Source of the DNA: Sorghum bicolor
Taxonomy: Eukaryota > Streptophyta > Magnoliopsida > Poales > Poaceae
NCBI RefSeq assembly: GCF_000003195.3
Contig: NC_012874.2
Coordinates: forward strand, 60,269,768 to 60,333,767
DNA length: 64,000 nucleotides
Direction of reading: 5' to 3'
Every line of letters begins with the position of its first letter. The first letter of the stretch is position 1. Shown one piece after another: positions 21,829 to 32,577 of this stretch. Below the pieces are notes generated by a model that was not told the origin of the DNA, searched no databases, and worked only from the letters and a program-made list of their open reading frames with translations. The position numbers were made by a program, and so were the translations under genes.

Positions 21829-23482
21829 TGTTGACGGTCCTTAAGTATCAAATTTAATTATCAAATAAACAAAGAAAAGGATCCAAATGAAATCAACATC
21901 CAGACTTAGGGTTTTATCTGACAGAATTCCACGAGTTTTGGTGTTTGTCTATTTCTGCAGGGGGTTATCAGGAAATACGGAAGAAAGGCCCACACGTCGG
22001 GATTACGTAAAGATATTAACGTGCTGCGCAATTATCTTACATCTAGAAGACTCCAGAAGCCACGAGACCGAAGCGGAGGCGAAACGGGGCCTGACCCTGG
22101 GCGCCCGCCCAGTTGGTCAGGGCGCCCGCCCTGCCCCTGAGTCCAATCAGGACTCTGCTTTGCGGGAGATCTCCACCGACCTAAAGGATGAATCTAAACC
22201 ATACAATCTATGTCGGTTTGATCCAACGGCCCATATTCACTTGAAGGGACTATAAAACCAGACTCCCTGGCCCCTGGAGGAGAGAGCCTCTCAACCCTAA
22301 TTCATTGTTCCATCAACGGGGAAGAAGCCTCTGATCAAGATTAGAGCCACCACATCAATTAGATATCTAGATTAGCATAGCTACATAGGATTAGAACTAG
22401 AAGGAGTCAATCTTCGATTGGTTTCCGGATCTGTCAGGAGGATTCTTGGTAATTCTCTAATTGTGCTTCTAATTACTTTCTAATTATCTTTGTTCTTCAA
22501 TATTATGAATATGACTTTGTTCTACTTCAATATATTGCTTATGACTTTGCTCTACTTGCTTATATTCAAGATTATATTGTTCTTAGTTTATCATAGTTAT
22601 GTACTTAGCTTAGTTAGATTGGATCTATATACATGCTTAGGATCGTATAGCGTTTATCCATCGGATCCATGGGTAAATGATAGATATTGTGTAGGCGTGG
22701 TGCTTATACCGTATTTATCTGCGATTGTACCCAATATGCCAGATCGTGGGGTGGTTCGTGATAGTGACAGCTTCATTGATTCTTATATAGTCCCCCTCTC
22801 GTGTATTGGGCTGGCAGAGCAACATTATTACAGGAGAGTGATTGCTATGTTTCTCATATTCCTTGCTAATATCACTATGCATGGGCGTAGTCTTGTCTCG
22901 CAATGATTGCTAAGTATGCTTGCACTAACTATGATATGCTAGACTATATAGTTGAGAATAACTTAGGGAATATTCTTGTAGTTCGTTCTAATACCATGCT
23001 AATGACTTTCTAGAGTATCTAATTGAGGTGCTTATCATATTTATTATGTGGCTAGATCAGATTAGTTATCCTTGTCACTATTATTATTTCATATATCTTT
23101 TATGTGACACTTATCCCTGTATGAAGAGTTAGATATAATGTTCTCAATTATACATGCAATGATAGATGCTCAATCTCATATTCTATTCTGTAATCAATAG
23201 TGATGATTGTTAATCCCTTCCCAGTGGTAAAAATATAAATAACGATACCTGAAATACTTCCCGGTTAAAATGCTACATCGGTATTAATCTGTGCGCTTGC
23301 AGATCTCATTCATTATTTATTTAGAAGAGCAATTGCATATTTCCATACCGCGTCTCTCATGTCATGCTGGGGATGACAACTTGGCTTAAGTGGTGTGAGG
23401 GATAGGTTTGGCATTTTTGGCACCGTTACTAGAATTAGAGAACTTAGTCTACTTTTGGTAATGATGTTAAGAATACCCAACA
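21829..23482 (+). repeat. 3' LTR of RT-1
   Basis: 1654 bases, the same length as the 5' LTR. Its last 387 bases (from 23096) are repeated at 25077-25463 by the tandem duplication. Confidence 0.92.
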
Positions 23483-25076
23483 GGAATCACCTACAAATCA
23501 TCAACAGAGTATTTGACACATTAGAAGATAAAATTGAACCCACTTAATATCAAAATGAATCATTGCGAATGTTATTCACCTATCGCAAGGTACTGGTCTC
23601 GGGTCAGCGTAACCTGTCTTGCTTGTGCCTTGGGGAGGGACTGGTGAAGTACCGACCTGTAGTAGTCTATGTGGGACTGGATGCGCGCATTGTGGTGCAT
23701 CTCGGTGACGTACTTCCTACAAGCTATAGTAGCCGCCCGATCCGCCTGGGCCTCAAGTCCTTCTTCGACCTTGAAAATTTCTACATACAAAACCAATGTA
23801 TCCATTTATTGTTTCAATAAAAGTTTTAACCAACGAATATGATGTATTAAGCAATGTTCTGCGAGAGAGACTTACCCAAAACTCCGGTAATACCTGCTCC
23901 TGCTTGTTGCGGTAAGTGTCATCCGTGGCCAGCGCGTACCTATCCCAGTTGGAGGCCGGCTCCCGCACCACCGGCTCCTCGGACAGTTTCACAATGCCGG
24001 GGTACCATTTCCTGCACAAAACACCGAGGACGCTCGCAGGGGTGCGTGCTGTAGTACCCGACAAAACCAACCAAGTCCTGCACAAGTGATTAAGAAAATT
24101 CATTAGTTTCTCTTCTGATTTCCAACATATCTTATGAAGTAGCTGTGATGACATCTATAGTTACTTACCTCTTTGCCACGGGCTGAATCACTACGCGGTT
24201 GTGAGGAAGCGGTACCGGAGGCAGGCTCGCAGGACCTCGCTCATAGGGAGTCCGAGCAGTGGTACCCCCTCCCTCACCCTCGAGCGCCTCGCCTCCCTCA
24301 CACTCAAGCGCCTCGCCTCCCTCGTCCTCGGGCGCCTCGCCTCCCTCGCAATCGGGCACCAAGGCTCCCTCACCATCCTCGTCCGTCTGCTGACCTGCCT
24401 CGTCCCCCGACGTGTCTGTGGTCGTGGCCGTCACGTGCTCCTCCTCCAGCACAAGCTCGCGTGGTGCTAGAGGAGACCGCTGCCTCCTACCACGGCTGCC
24501 CCTGGTCCTCTCGTCACCTCCTGTGGACGCTGCCCCGGACGAGGACCCCTCACCTCGAAGGCGCGGGCGGTCTCTCTCGTAAACCGAGGGCGTCTCTCGG
24601 CGTGGACGTCTGCTCGCTATCTTGGTTCAATCACCTGCAATCACAAAGAGTGAACAACATTAATTAGTACATATATTAGAAATAGATTCAGAATATATAA
24701 ACAAAACACAAAATAAAGAAATATAGTATTACAGGTATTAGGAATAATCTTCATGATTGGGATCATAGGTCTCATCATCACTGTCAAAATTGTCCAAATG
24801 GGTAACACTATCCGAAGGTTCTATTTTGTCATCATCATCATTGCCTACAAGTAATTGCTCAAGCATTGCTATGTCCTTCGCATTTACCACCACATCTCCA
24901 TCGACCTCGCCATCAACCATTTCGTTGTCCACTTCCATTTCAATTGGGCTAGGTAAGACGATCTCAAATGTCCCTGGTAGCCCATCTTCTTGATAGAACT
25001 GTCCATCATATGTGTTTGCATTGAAGTTGTAATCATCATCATTTGGTGCAGGTAGTTTACCATGTGGAGATACCTG
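23096..25076. repeat. 1981-bp tandem duplication, unit 1
   Basis: Starts inside the RT-1 3' LTR, passes through the target duplication into TNP1-like exons, and ends in the last exon of TNP2. Unit 2 begins immediately at 25077. Confidence 0.95.
24738..25076 (-). pseudogene. TNP2 C-terminal exon, duplicated fragment
   Basis: Duplicate of the TNP2 tail in unit 1: SPHGKLPAPNDDDYNF, an acidic stretch, and SDDETYDPNHEDYS before the stop. The frame is cut at the unit junction 25076/25077, where LTR sequence follows instead of the rest of TNP2. It is a by-product of the tandem duplication. Confidence 0.85.
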
Positions 25077-27057
25077 TCTTTTATGTGACACTTATCCCTG
25101 TATGAAGAGTTAGATATAATGTTCTCAATTATACATGCAATGATAGATGCTCAATCTCATATTCTATTCTGTAATCAATAGTGATGATTGTTAATCCCTT
25201 CCCAGTGGTAAAAATATAAATAACGATACCTGAAATACTTCCCGGTTAAAATGCTACATCGGTATTAATCTGTGCGCTTGCAGATCTCATTCATTATTTA
25301 TTTAGAAGAGCAATTGCATATTTCCATACCGCGTCTCTCATGTCATGCTGGGGATGACAACTTGGCTTAAGTGGTGTGAGGGATAGGTTTGGCATTTTTG
25401 GCACCGTTACTAGAATTAGAGAACTTAGTCTACTTTTGGTAATGATGTTAAGAATACCCAACAGGAATCACCTACAAATCATCAACAGAGTATTTGACAC
25501 ATTAGAAGATAAAATTGAACCCACTTAATATCAAAATGAATCATTGCGAATGTTATTCACCTATCGCAAGGTACTGGTCTCGGGTCAGCGTAACCTGTCT
25601 TGCTTGTGCCTTGGGGAGGGACTGGTGAAGTACCGACCTGTAGTAGTCTATGTGGGACTGGATGCGCGCATTGTGGTGCATCTCGGTGACGTACTTCCTA
25701 CAAGCTATAGTAGCCGCCCGATCCGCCTGGGCCTCAAGTCCTTCTTCGACCTTGAAAATTTCTACATACAAAACCAATGTATCCATTTATTGTTTCAATA
25801 AAAGTTTTAACCAACGAATATGATGTATTAAGCAATGTTCTGCGAGAGAGACTTACCCAAAACTCCGGTAATACCTGCTCCTGCTTGTTGCGGTAAGTGT
25901 CATCCGTGGCCAGCGCGTACCTATCCCAGTTGGAGGCCGGCTCCCGCACCACCGGCTCCTCGGACAGTTTCACAATGCCGGGGTACCATTTCCTGCACAA
26001 AACACCGAGGACGCTCGCAGGGGTGCGTGCTGTAGTACCCGACAAAACCAACCAAGTCCTGCACAAGTGATTAAGAAAATTCATTAGTTTCTCTTCTGAT
26101 TTCCAACATATCTTATGAAGTAGCTGTGATGACATCTATAGTTACTTACCTCTTTGCCACGGGCTGAATCACTACGCGGTTGTGAGGAAGCGGTACCGGA
26201 GGCAGGCTCGCAGGACCTCGCTCATAGGGAGTCCGAGCAGTGGTACCCCCTCCCTCACCCTCGAGCGCCTCGCCTCCCTCACACTCAAGCGCCTCGCCTC
26301 CCTCGTCCTCGGGCGCCTCGCCTCCCTCGCAATCGGGCACCAAGGCTCCCTCACCATCCTCGTCCGTCTGCTGACCTGCCTCGTCCCCCGACGTGTCTGT
26401 GGTCGTGGCCGTCACGTGCTCCTCCTCCAGCACAAGCTCGCGTGGTGCTAGAGGAGACCGCTGCCTCCTACCACGGCTGCCCCTGGTCCTCTCGTCACCT
26501 CCTGTGGACGCTGCCCCGGACGAGGACCCCTCACCTCGAAGGCGCGGGCGGTCTCTCTCGTAAACCGAGGGCGTCTCTCGGCGTGGACGTCTGCTCGCTA
26601 TCTTGGTTCAATCACCTGCAATCACAAAGAGTGAACAACATTAATTAGTACATATATTAGAAATAGATTCAGAATATATAAACAAAACACAAAATAAAGA
26701 AATATAGTATTACAGGTATTAGGAATAATCTTCATGATTGGGATCATAGGTCTCATCATCACTGTCAAAATTGTCCAAATGGGTAACACTATCCGAAGGT
26801 TCTATTTTGTCATCATCATCATTGCCTACAAGTAATTGCTCAAGCATTGCTATGTCCTTCGCATTTACCACCACATCTCCATCGACCTCGCCATCAACCA
26901 TTTCGTTGTCCACTTCCATTTCAATTGGGCTAGGTAAGACGATCTCAAATGTCCCTGGTAGCCCATCTTCTTGATAGAACTGTCCATCATATGTGTTTGC
27001 ATTGAAGTTGTAATCATCATCATTTGGTGCAGGTAGTTTACCATGTGGAGATACCTG
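25077..27057. repeat. 1981-bp tandem duplication, unit 2
   Basis: Appears identical to unit 1; all translated frames match residue for residue. It includes an orphan 387-bp LTR end (25077-25463) and a second copy of the RT-1 target duplication (25464-25468). Confidence 0.95.
25553..26601 (-). pseudogene. TNP1-like first exons, second copy
   Basis: Exon 1 about 26601-26150 (donor GTAAGTAAC), exon 2 about 26056-25860, exon 3 about 25765-25553, identical to those in unit 1. The start codon position reads ATA at 26601-26599 in place of ATG. Downstream this copy runs into the orphan LTR end rather than the remaining TNP1 exons, so it cannot make the full protein. Confidence 0.8.
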
Positions 27058-28264
27058 GTGCACAATAGCCCAACCCTTAAGATCCTCTTTGTCTTAGTTG
27101 GCGTATCGAGTATAATACACCTGAACGGCCTGTTGAGCCACAATGTATACATCTTTTCTAGAATAGATTGAATCTTCTCGAATCTCGACTAGCCCAAGAT
27201 GAGGGGTTCGTCTTGTTGATCGTGGATCGAACCAGTGACATTTGAACATGACAGGTTTAAGAGGTTTGTCTCCATGAAACGAGAGCTCAATGATTTCTTC
27301 AATTCTACCATGATAGTCGAGGCCATCCGTGCCGGGCGTACAAACTCCACTATTTGTGGTTTTTCGTTTGGGTTGAATCTGCTCATAACCGGTTGTGTGG
27401 AAACGATATCCATTCACGTCATAGCCAGCAAATGACTTGACCCTAACATCACAGCCATTTGCAACTTGTTTCAACTGGTCACTCATGGACGAACCGGTCT
27501 GGGCCTACAAGGTGAAGCATGATAGATTGTTATATTAATCAAACTAACGATCAGCTTGGATGATCGAATGTACGACCTAAATTCAACATTACCTTATTTT
27601 TGAACCAAGAAATGAAATCAGGCCTCCCTGCTCCTGCACCTGCCGAAACAAGGGTGTCTTGTTCATGCGAGGTAGGATCCCTTGATTGATGCTAGAATTC
27701 ACAAACAAATTCCTTGATGAATGGCTCCAACTCGGTAAAGTTCCTCAACACATATAGCATTATACTGCGCCACTCTTCATTTCCCAATAGCTTCGGTGAC
27801 GATCTACTTGCGCTGCCTAGTTGGCCATGGAAAAGGCTGAGGGTTGATTCATTTTCGACGGCATTGTAACGAGGGAGTGGATTATGATTGCTAGGAAGGT
27901 TTGGCTTGTAGTATAGCGTCGTGAAGTTTGCCACCTCCTCTCGAAGGCATGCCTCTGCAATGGAAGCCTCAATTCTGGCTTTATTTGTACATTTTTTGCG
28001 AAGAGTCTTTAGACATCTCTCGATTGGATAGCACCAACGGGCCTGCACAGGCCCCCCCAAACGTGCCTCGGTCGGGAGATGCACAATCAGATGCTGCATC
28101 GGCAAGAAGAAGCCGGGTGGAAAGATCTTCTCCAGCTTACAAAGCAACACAGGTGCCGCTTTTTCCAACTCATGAGCGACGGTCCGAGATATCTCCTTGG
28201 CACAAAGCTGGCGATTGAATTTTTTATCATAGCCTACACATGTCTCAATATGAAACCTCGTCAA
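26719..28264 (-). pseudogene. TNP2-like transposase, C-terminal part only (element A)
   Basis: Minus-strand remnant of a CACTA TNP2 transposase. 28264-27692 is the DUF4218 region (QLCAKEISRTVAHELEKAAPVL, FFLPMQHLIVHLPTEA, YPIERCLKTLRKKC). 27486-27094 is the DUF4216 region (YDVNGYRFHTTGYEQ, VMFKCHWFDP, VQVYYTRYAN). The last part to 26719 is the acidic tail (HQVSPHGKLP, SDDETYDPN). An in-frame TAA separates the second and third parts near 27094. The N-terminal zinc-finger-like domain and the catalytic Transposase_21 core are absent, because the sequence to the right of 28264 is already the terminal region. TNP2 cuts the element ends in the nucleus; this copy cannot. Domain names rest on recognised motifs. 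Confidence 0.85.
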
Positions 28265-28606
28265 GTTTCGTGATTTTCTGACTTCGTATACATTTAATAT
28301 AATTTGAAATCAATTTTCTAAGAAGTGGCTAATCATGTCACGCGCAAAAGATGCGCGGAATTTGATTCCAGTTTGTGCGTAGGGACTCCACACACATCAA
28401 ATAACATGAATAACATTTTTGGAAAGACTACAATGAATTATTCCATGCCTCTGCAGTTCAAATTTAAAACAGCGGGAAAATTACGACGAATTGAAACAAA
28501 ATTCAAGAAATATATAAAAAAAGTGAAAATTGTGCCAATTTTTAAAATTGTGTTTAAAATAATGTGATTTGTGCCCACCAAAAAATTGGACTCAAAAATA
28601 AAAAAA
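28265..28606. other. right non-coding region of element A
   Basis: AT-rich, between the TNP2 remnant and the subterminal repeats. No coding signal seen. Confidence 0.5.
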
Positions 28607-28979
28607 AATCTTTGCCGAGGGCTGAGGATGGCCCTCGGCAAAGGGGGTCTTTGCCGAGGGTCCCAGGAAAGGCCCTTGGCAAAGAATTTTGTAAAAAAAA
28701 ATAAAAATCCTTTGCCGAGGGTCTGACGGGAGGCCCTCGGCAAAGGCTGACGGGGCTCGGCTGCCGTTACCCAGGACAATAAATTTGCCGAGGGCTTCTT
28801 TGCCGAGGGCCTTTCTTTGCCGAGGGCCTGGCCCTCGGCAAAAGCGTCTTTGCCGAGGGCTTTTGTTTGCCGAGGGCCTCAGTTGGCGGCCCTCGGCAAA
28901 GAAGGTCTTTGCCGAGTGCCCGAGATTTGGCCCTCGGCAAAGCCTCAGGCCCTCGGCAAAGAACGAGTTTCCAGTAGTG
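28607..28979. repeat. right subterminal repeats and TIR of element A
   Basis: Several inverted pairs of CTTTGCCGAGGGC and GCCCTCGGCAAAG as on the left side, ending in the TIR TTTCCAGTAGTG. Confidence 0.9.
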
Positions 28980-28982
28980 AAT

Positions 28983-29297
28983 ACCAAAGCCGGACTATGG
29001 TTAGGGTAGGTTTTTTCTGATGAAACACTACTATGCTAGAACAAGCAATCATTGTTAGGGCCATTGTCAGTCATTCTGGAGCCAGCAGTGGTTGCTTATC
29101 ACTCGTGGTTCATAAGCCTATAGGATCCAGAAAATTTATTGGAAGCGCTATTCACCCGAAGTCACCTATCATTGCCAGCTCAAACCACCATCCATCAGTG
29201 AAATACGACTGCCGGGTCATGCGACAAACATGTAGTGGTATGTGTCATATTACTGTTAGCTAAGGATATGACCCCCAACATTGATATATTACTGATT
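28983..29297. other. host-like flank right of element A
   Basis: Unrecognised sequence without a convincing gene. It leads directly into copy 2 of the duplicated host segment. Confidence 0.4.
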
Positions 29298-29711
29298 GGT
29301 CATGCCACGAGCTGGAAGTGATATTTTCATATTACTATCGGGTTTTAAGATGACCGGATAATGTTCTTTAACCGCTAGATCCACCTAACCTTCATATTTA
29401 TTGATTCACCATTGTTGGATCCTACTATCACCATTGCTTCTGGTTAGAAAATAATTCTCCAAATGCCCTGCCTGTGACGACCTCTTATAGTCCAACAAGT
29501 CATTGGTTCACTATTTGTGTATCTATGTCTAATAGTAAAGATACAAAATTTCTGCCACTAATTTTTTCATCCAGCCTAATCACTGATTCTGTCTCGGAAC
29601 CCGCTTGTGAAGTCCCACGTCTGATTTTCTTTCCTGTGGAGATGTTCCCATCTGTGTCCTTTATCTCGCAAAGTCCCCGCATCCATTTTTTCTTCAATGA
29701 TAACGTTATCT
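29298..29711. repeat. duplicated host-like segment, copy 2, left part
   Basis: Matches 10556-10965 closely, for example the shared stretch GGTTTTAAGATGACCGGATA. The match ends at GTTATCT, where element D sequence begins. Confidence 0.75.
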
Positions 29712-29977
29712 TCCTTGGCCCCGCGCGTGCACGCGGCACGGAGGTGGCCACGCGCACAGACGGCGGCTCGGCTCGGCCTCGCGTCCTCGCGCGGCGCGCG
29801 CGCTCGCCCAGGCGGTGGCCGCCCGAAGGCACGCACCGCGGCCTGTTCGGCGTGGGTGGGCTCGGCTTGGCCGGCGTGGAGGCGCGAGCGGCAGGCGGCC
29901 CGCCTGCGCGCGACTTAGCCCCGGCGGGCGACCGGCAGCGGCCGGCACTGAGGGCCCGTGGGTGGCTCGGGCGAGAC

Positions 29978-30199
29978 CAGCGCTGGAACCCCGTGCACCC
30001 GACGGCCGGCTCCTTCTGGGGCGTGGGGCTCGGCCTCGGCTGCGGCGTCGGTTGGGGCCCCGGGTTCGGGCATGAGGTAATTGGGTACGTCGGCGCCGGG
30101 TGCGGTGTGGGGTTCAGCGTTGGGTTCACGCTCGCCGGCGTCGGCATCGGCCTGCCGCAGCACGGCCTCATCAGGAACCACGAGCACGGTGGTAATTAG
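29978..30199 (+). pseudogene. fragment resembling plant cadmium-induced protein AS8
   Basis: The frame reads RWNPVHPTAGSFWG, then a Gly-rich membrane-like stretch (GLGCGVGWGPGFGHEVIGY, VGAGCGVGFSVGFTLAG, VGIGLPQHGL) and a stop at 30199. As I recall, small plant proteins of the AS8 type have the same WNPVHP...FWG...GWGPGFGPEVIGYVGAGCGVGFS pattern, so this looks like the conserved C-terminal exon of one. The usual Met just upstream is not seen. Instead the frame runs back through GC-rich sequence (29712-29977) with a different base composition, probably untranslated leader or intron. Family function is poorly known. The strong conservation of the motif shows the fragment is young. It lies inside element D, a typical case of gene capture by a CACTA element. 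Whether it is transcribed is unknown. Confidence 0.6.
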
Positions 30200-31485
30200 T
30201 TATGCTCTGTTCTTAATTTTTTCCCTGCAAAAATAATCATACGGTTCATGTTGGTGGGACTAATTATTGGATTTAGTGGGAGTTTCAGTTAGTGCAGTAC
30301 TATTATTTCTACCTGATTTTGTGAGAAATAGAATGAAAATTTGGGTCAAGTAGAAAGTAATTGGCGAAATCAAATGTGTTTTTAGCAGCATGGTTGCCAT
30401 GCCCTGGAGGGGATCTTCAGTCAACCATGCTTCATCTGTCCTTGTTCATCTGACAGTATGTTATCATTACTAATGCACATTAATTCGCAGGCCTCTGTGC
30501 CCAATTGTTTGCTTGTTCTGCAGTAGTTTGAAGTTCTTCCTTGAAGGCTTGAAAGAAGAGTCTACTCAGTGTCAATATTTTTTATAGAAGTTTTTGTGTC
30601 AGCTTCAAGTTCAATTCTGGCATATGCATTCTTTAGATTTAGCCTTCGACGTGAAACTATTGTGGCAGTCATGGTTGAGGAAAACTATTAATTGCATCAG
30701 TCACTTAGTAGTTAGCGTAGAAATTCCCATGTCTTGTCTTGTCTGGTTTATTTTTCTGGCAGGTCACACTATTGCTATGTAAAATTAGCACAGATCACCA
30801 TTGACATTATGCAGTTAACCAGACAACAGATGCTAGATTTGGGTGTGAATTTGGTTGACTCAACTTCTTTCAGGTTACTGCAACTTTCCACTCTATGTTT
30901 ATGACATCTGTGATGAAACTACCCATTAAACGTTGTGCTTTAGTAGCTTCCTGAGGCTATTTATTTCTATCATCAGACCCCATACTTGGACCTACACCAT
31001 GTCTCTACCATGTCTATAAATAAGAAGAAATATTCTAGTTAACTAATGCCTATTTGCAATCTTAATTTCATATATTGGATGATCAAGATGTCTTCTTTGC
31101 CAATTTGCTAGGTGGCTGTCTTGGTTGCATTATCAAATCTGCAACTCGAGCTAAGGGAGATATGGGGCTGCAGTGGCAAAGGCAAGGCTGTTGCCTGTGC
31201 TTTGTCCAATGTTACTCCTTTTAGTAAATGTTTAGCTAGTACTCTCAGTTCTATAGTTATGCAAAGAGTTTGTTATGTTGATGCCAAATATTTGGAGAAG
31301 ATTTGGATAGATGGGTGCCAAAAGTCTGCGCGTCTTGTGTACTTTGTTGTTATGTTGATGCAACACTACAACATATTTGTATTTAGTGGATTCATATTGG
31401 ACTACAAATAATATATATAATTGTGGGTATTAGGTCATATTAGAGTGATGTACACTTGTTCCTATTCAAGTATATTAAATATATT
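30200..31485 (+). other. downstream part of the captured gene region
   Basis: AT-rich sequence that may hold introns and 3' untranslated sequence of the captured gene. The frame at 31112-31411 has no recognised similarity and I do not call it a gene. Confidence 0.35.
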
Positions 31486-31514
31486 TAAATTGTATAGAAA
31501 AAGCTATTTTACCT

Positions 31515-31996
31515 GCCAATAAAGGCAGTCGGCAAAGAGTCCTTTGCTACCTGCCAATAAAGGCAGTTGGCAAAGAGTCCTTTGCCACCTGCCAACAAAG
31601 GCAGTCGGCAAAGAATTTCTGTTTTGAAAAAAATTAAAAAAAATTAAAAGAGCCTTTGCCACCTGCCAATAAAGGCAGTCGGCAAAGAAATTCTGTTATA
31701 AAAAAAATAAGAAAAGCCTTTGCCGACTGCCGCGTGGCAGTCGGCAAACGGGATGTGCGCTGTCATCTCCCAACGACGTTCGTGCCCTTTGCCGACTGCG
31801 ATACTAGCAGGTGGCAAAGGCTTTGCCGACTGCTTTCCTCTTGGCAGGTGGCAAAGATTTCTTTGCCGACGAATTCTTTGCCACGTGTTCTTTGCCGACT
31901 GCCACGTGTAAAACAGTCGGCAAAGCCTTTGCCACCTGTTTTAGGGCCTTTGCTGACTGCTCTTGGCAGTCGGCAAAGAAGGGAATTTCAGTAGTG
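31515..31996. repeat. right subterminal repeats of element D
   Basis: Repeated pairs of CTTTGCCGACTGCC or CTTTGCCACCTGCC with GGCAGTCGGCAAAG, related to but distinct from those of element A, ending in the TIR. Confidence 0.8.
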
Positions 31997-32185
31997 GTGT
32001 GCATTATCGAGTTCATTTTTTCTCTTTTTTTCCCTTTCGCTTTCTCACATTTAGTTGTGACTTTTTTGTTTCTTCTTTTTTGTCTCCTGTTTTTTCTTAT
32101 ACATACAGAAAAATAGAAAATAATGAATATAGTAAGTCTTTGAAATTCTAATCCTTTCCTAATAAATAAATATTTCCATCACTAA

Positions 32186-32283
32186 GGCCTGTTTGGAAGG
32201 CAGTAATTTTTCCCTGTTCCCGAACTCATTCCTATGAAATTTCTGCATAATTCCTGTGAAATCCATGCGTTCCAAATGGGCCC
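32186..32283. mobile_element. short MITE, copy 2
   Basis: Same MITE as 11160-11257, with GGCCTGTTTGGAA and TTCCAAATGGGCC ends and flanking TAA. Confidence 0.65.
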
Positions 32284-32424
32284 TAAGTTGATGGAATTTT
32301 AATTATATTAGGAATAAAGCTTATAATATTAGGATCTGGACGAGGCGATGGTCTAATCAATCCGTGGACTGAAATCTAGTTTGTAATCCAATCCATTCTA
32401 TATCTACGTACCTATTTATATTCA

Positions 32425-32480
32425 GATCGATCGATCTATCTATCTATCTATCTCTCTATCTCTCTCTCTCTCTATATATA
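32425..32480. repeat. compound GATC/TATC/TC/TA microsatellite
   Basis: Runs of GATC, CTAT, CT and TA replace the simple TA repeat found in copy 1. Confidence 0.85.
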
Positions 32481-32577
32481 AGCTATGCACATATATCAGT
32501 CCAAGCTTCCAAGCTGTCTGCATATACCAGTACTATTCTCAACGAGGACAGACATGTCAAAATCGAGAGAGGTCTAC

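Larger units (their letters stand above)
15185..23482 (+). mobile_element. LTR retrotransposon RT-1 (Athila/Tat-like, non-autonomous)
   Basis: 8298-bp element with 1654-bp LTRs, 5-bp target duplication GGAAT (15180-15184 and 23483-23487), a tRNA-Asp-type PBS, one gag-protease ORF and a polypurine tract. No reverse transcriptase, RNase H or integrase is present. By eye the LTRs differ at about 18 positions, roughly 1.1%, so it inserted recently in comparison with RT-2. It landed inside an exon of the element A TNP1-like gene. Confidence 0.93.
13966..24620 (-). pseudogene. TNP1/TNPA-like CACTA protein, interrupted by RT-1
   Basis: Minus-strand multi-exon gene of the plant Ptta/En/Spm TNP1-like family. 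Exon 1 (about 24620-24169) begins ASRRPRRET with an acidic, Gly/Glu-rich low-complexity region; the expected ATG reads ATA at 24620-24618. Next come exons with PASVLGVLCRKWYPGIVKL (about 24075-23880), then EGLEAQADRAATIACRKYV and YYRSVLHQSLPKAQARQVTLTRDQYL (about 23780-23570). The next exon (PWWCRSFPECWAMIVDKWLS) is split: eight bases at 23490-23483, then RT-1, then 15184-15013. Further exons are at about 14942-14494 (EVYSDPNVYTKVQEY, MRLGGGKKHGRLWIADG), 14463-14266 (coiled coil, LQETKRQSQEQTTALTAQLEAHK) and 14052-13966. Family members are thought to bind the subterminal repeats and assist excision. The start-codon loss and RT-1 insertion make it a pseudogene. Exon edges are inferred from GT/AG signals. 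Confidence 0.8.
13238..28979 (-). mobile_element. CACTA (En/Spm-like) DNA transposon, element A
   Basis: Terminal inverted repeats start CACTACTGGA at 13238 and, on the opposite strand, CACTACTGGAAAC at 28979. The 3-bp target duplication AAT is present at 13235-13237 and 28980-28982. Inside each end are inverted pairs of the motif CTTTGCCGAGGGC. The genes read on the minus strand: a TNP2 (transposase) fragment near the right end and a TNP1/TNPA-like gene to its left. The element is internally deleted, broken by retrotransposon RT-1, and contains a 1981-bp tandem duplication, so it cannot be autonomous. Confidence 0.93.
29712..31996. mobile_element. left-truncated CACTA element D with captured gene fragment
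   Basis: The right end is a CACTA terminus (ends TTTCAGTAGTG at 31996) preceded by inverted CTTTGCCGACTGCC-type repeats. Compared with copy 1, the sequence 29712-31996 is an insertion replacing only about five bases (ACCGA). No CACTA terminus or subterminal repeat is present on the left, where gene-like GC-rich sequence begins at once. The left terminus has therefore probably been deleted together with a few flanking bases. The possible 3-bp target site at the right is GTG. Confidence 0.65.
31997..32577. repeat. duplicated host-like segment, copy 2, right part
   Basis: Matches about 10970-11505, including the T/C-rich run, the MITE and the CAACGAGGACAGACATGTCA stretch. Confidence 0.75.

Noticed and set aside
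24173..24667. Plus-strand Arg/Pro-rich frames opposite the TNP1-like exon, repeated at 26154
   Set aside because: They are antisense shadows of the acidic low-complexity exon.
29500..30187. Minus-strand frames opposite the AS8-like fragment
   Set aside because: They are shadows of a GC-rich plus-strand region; only the plus frame shows a known motif.
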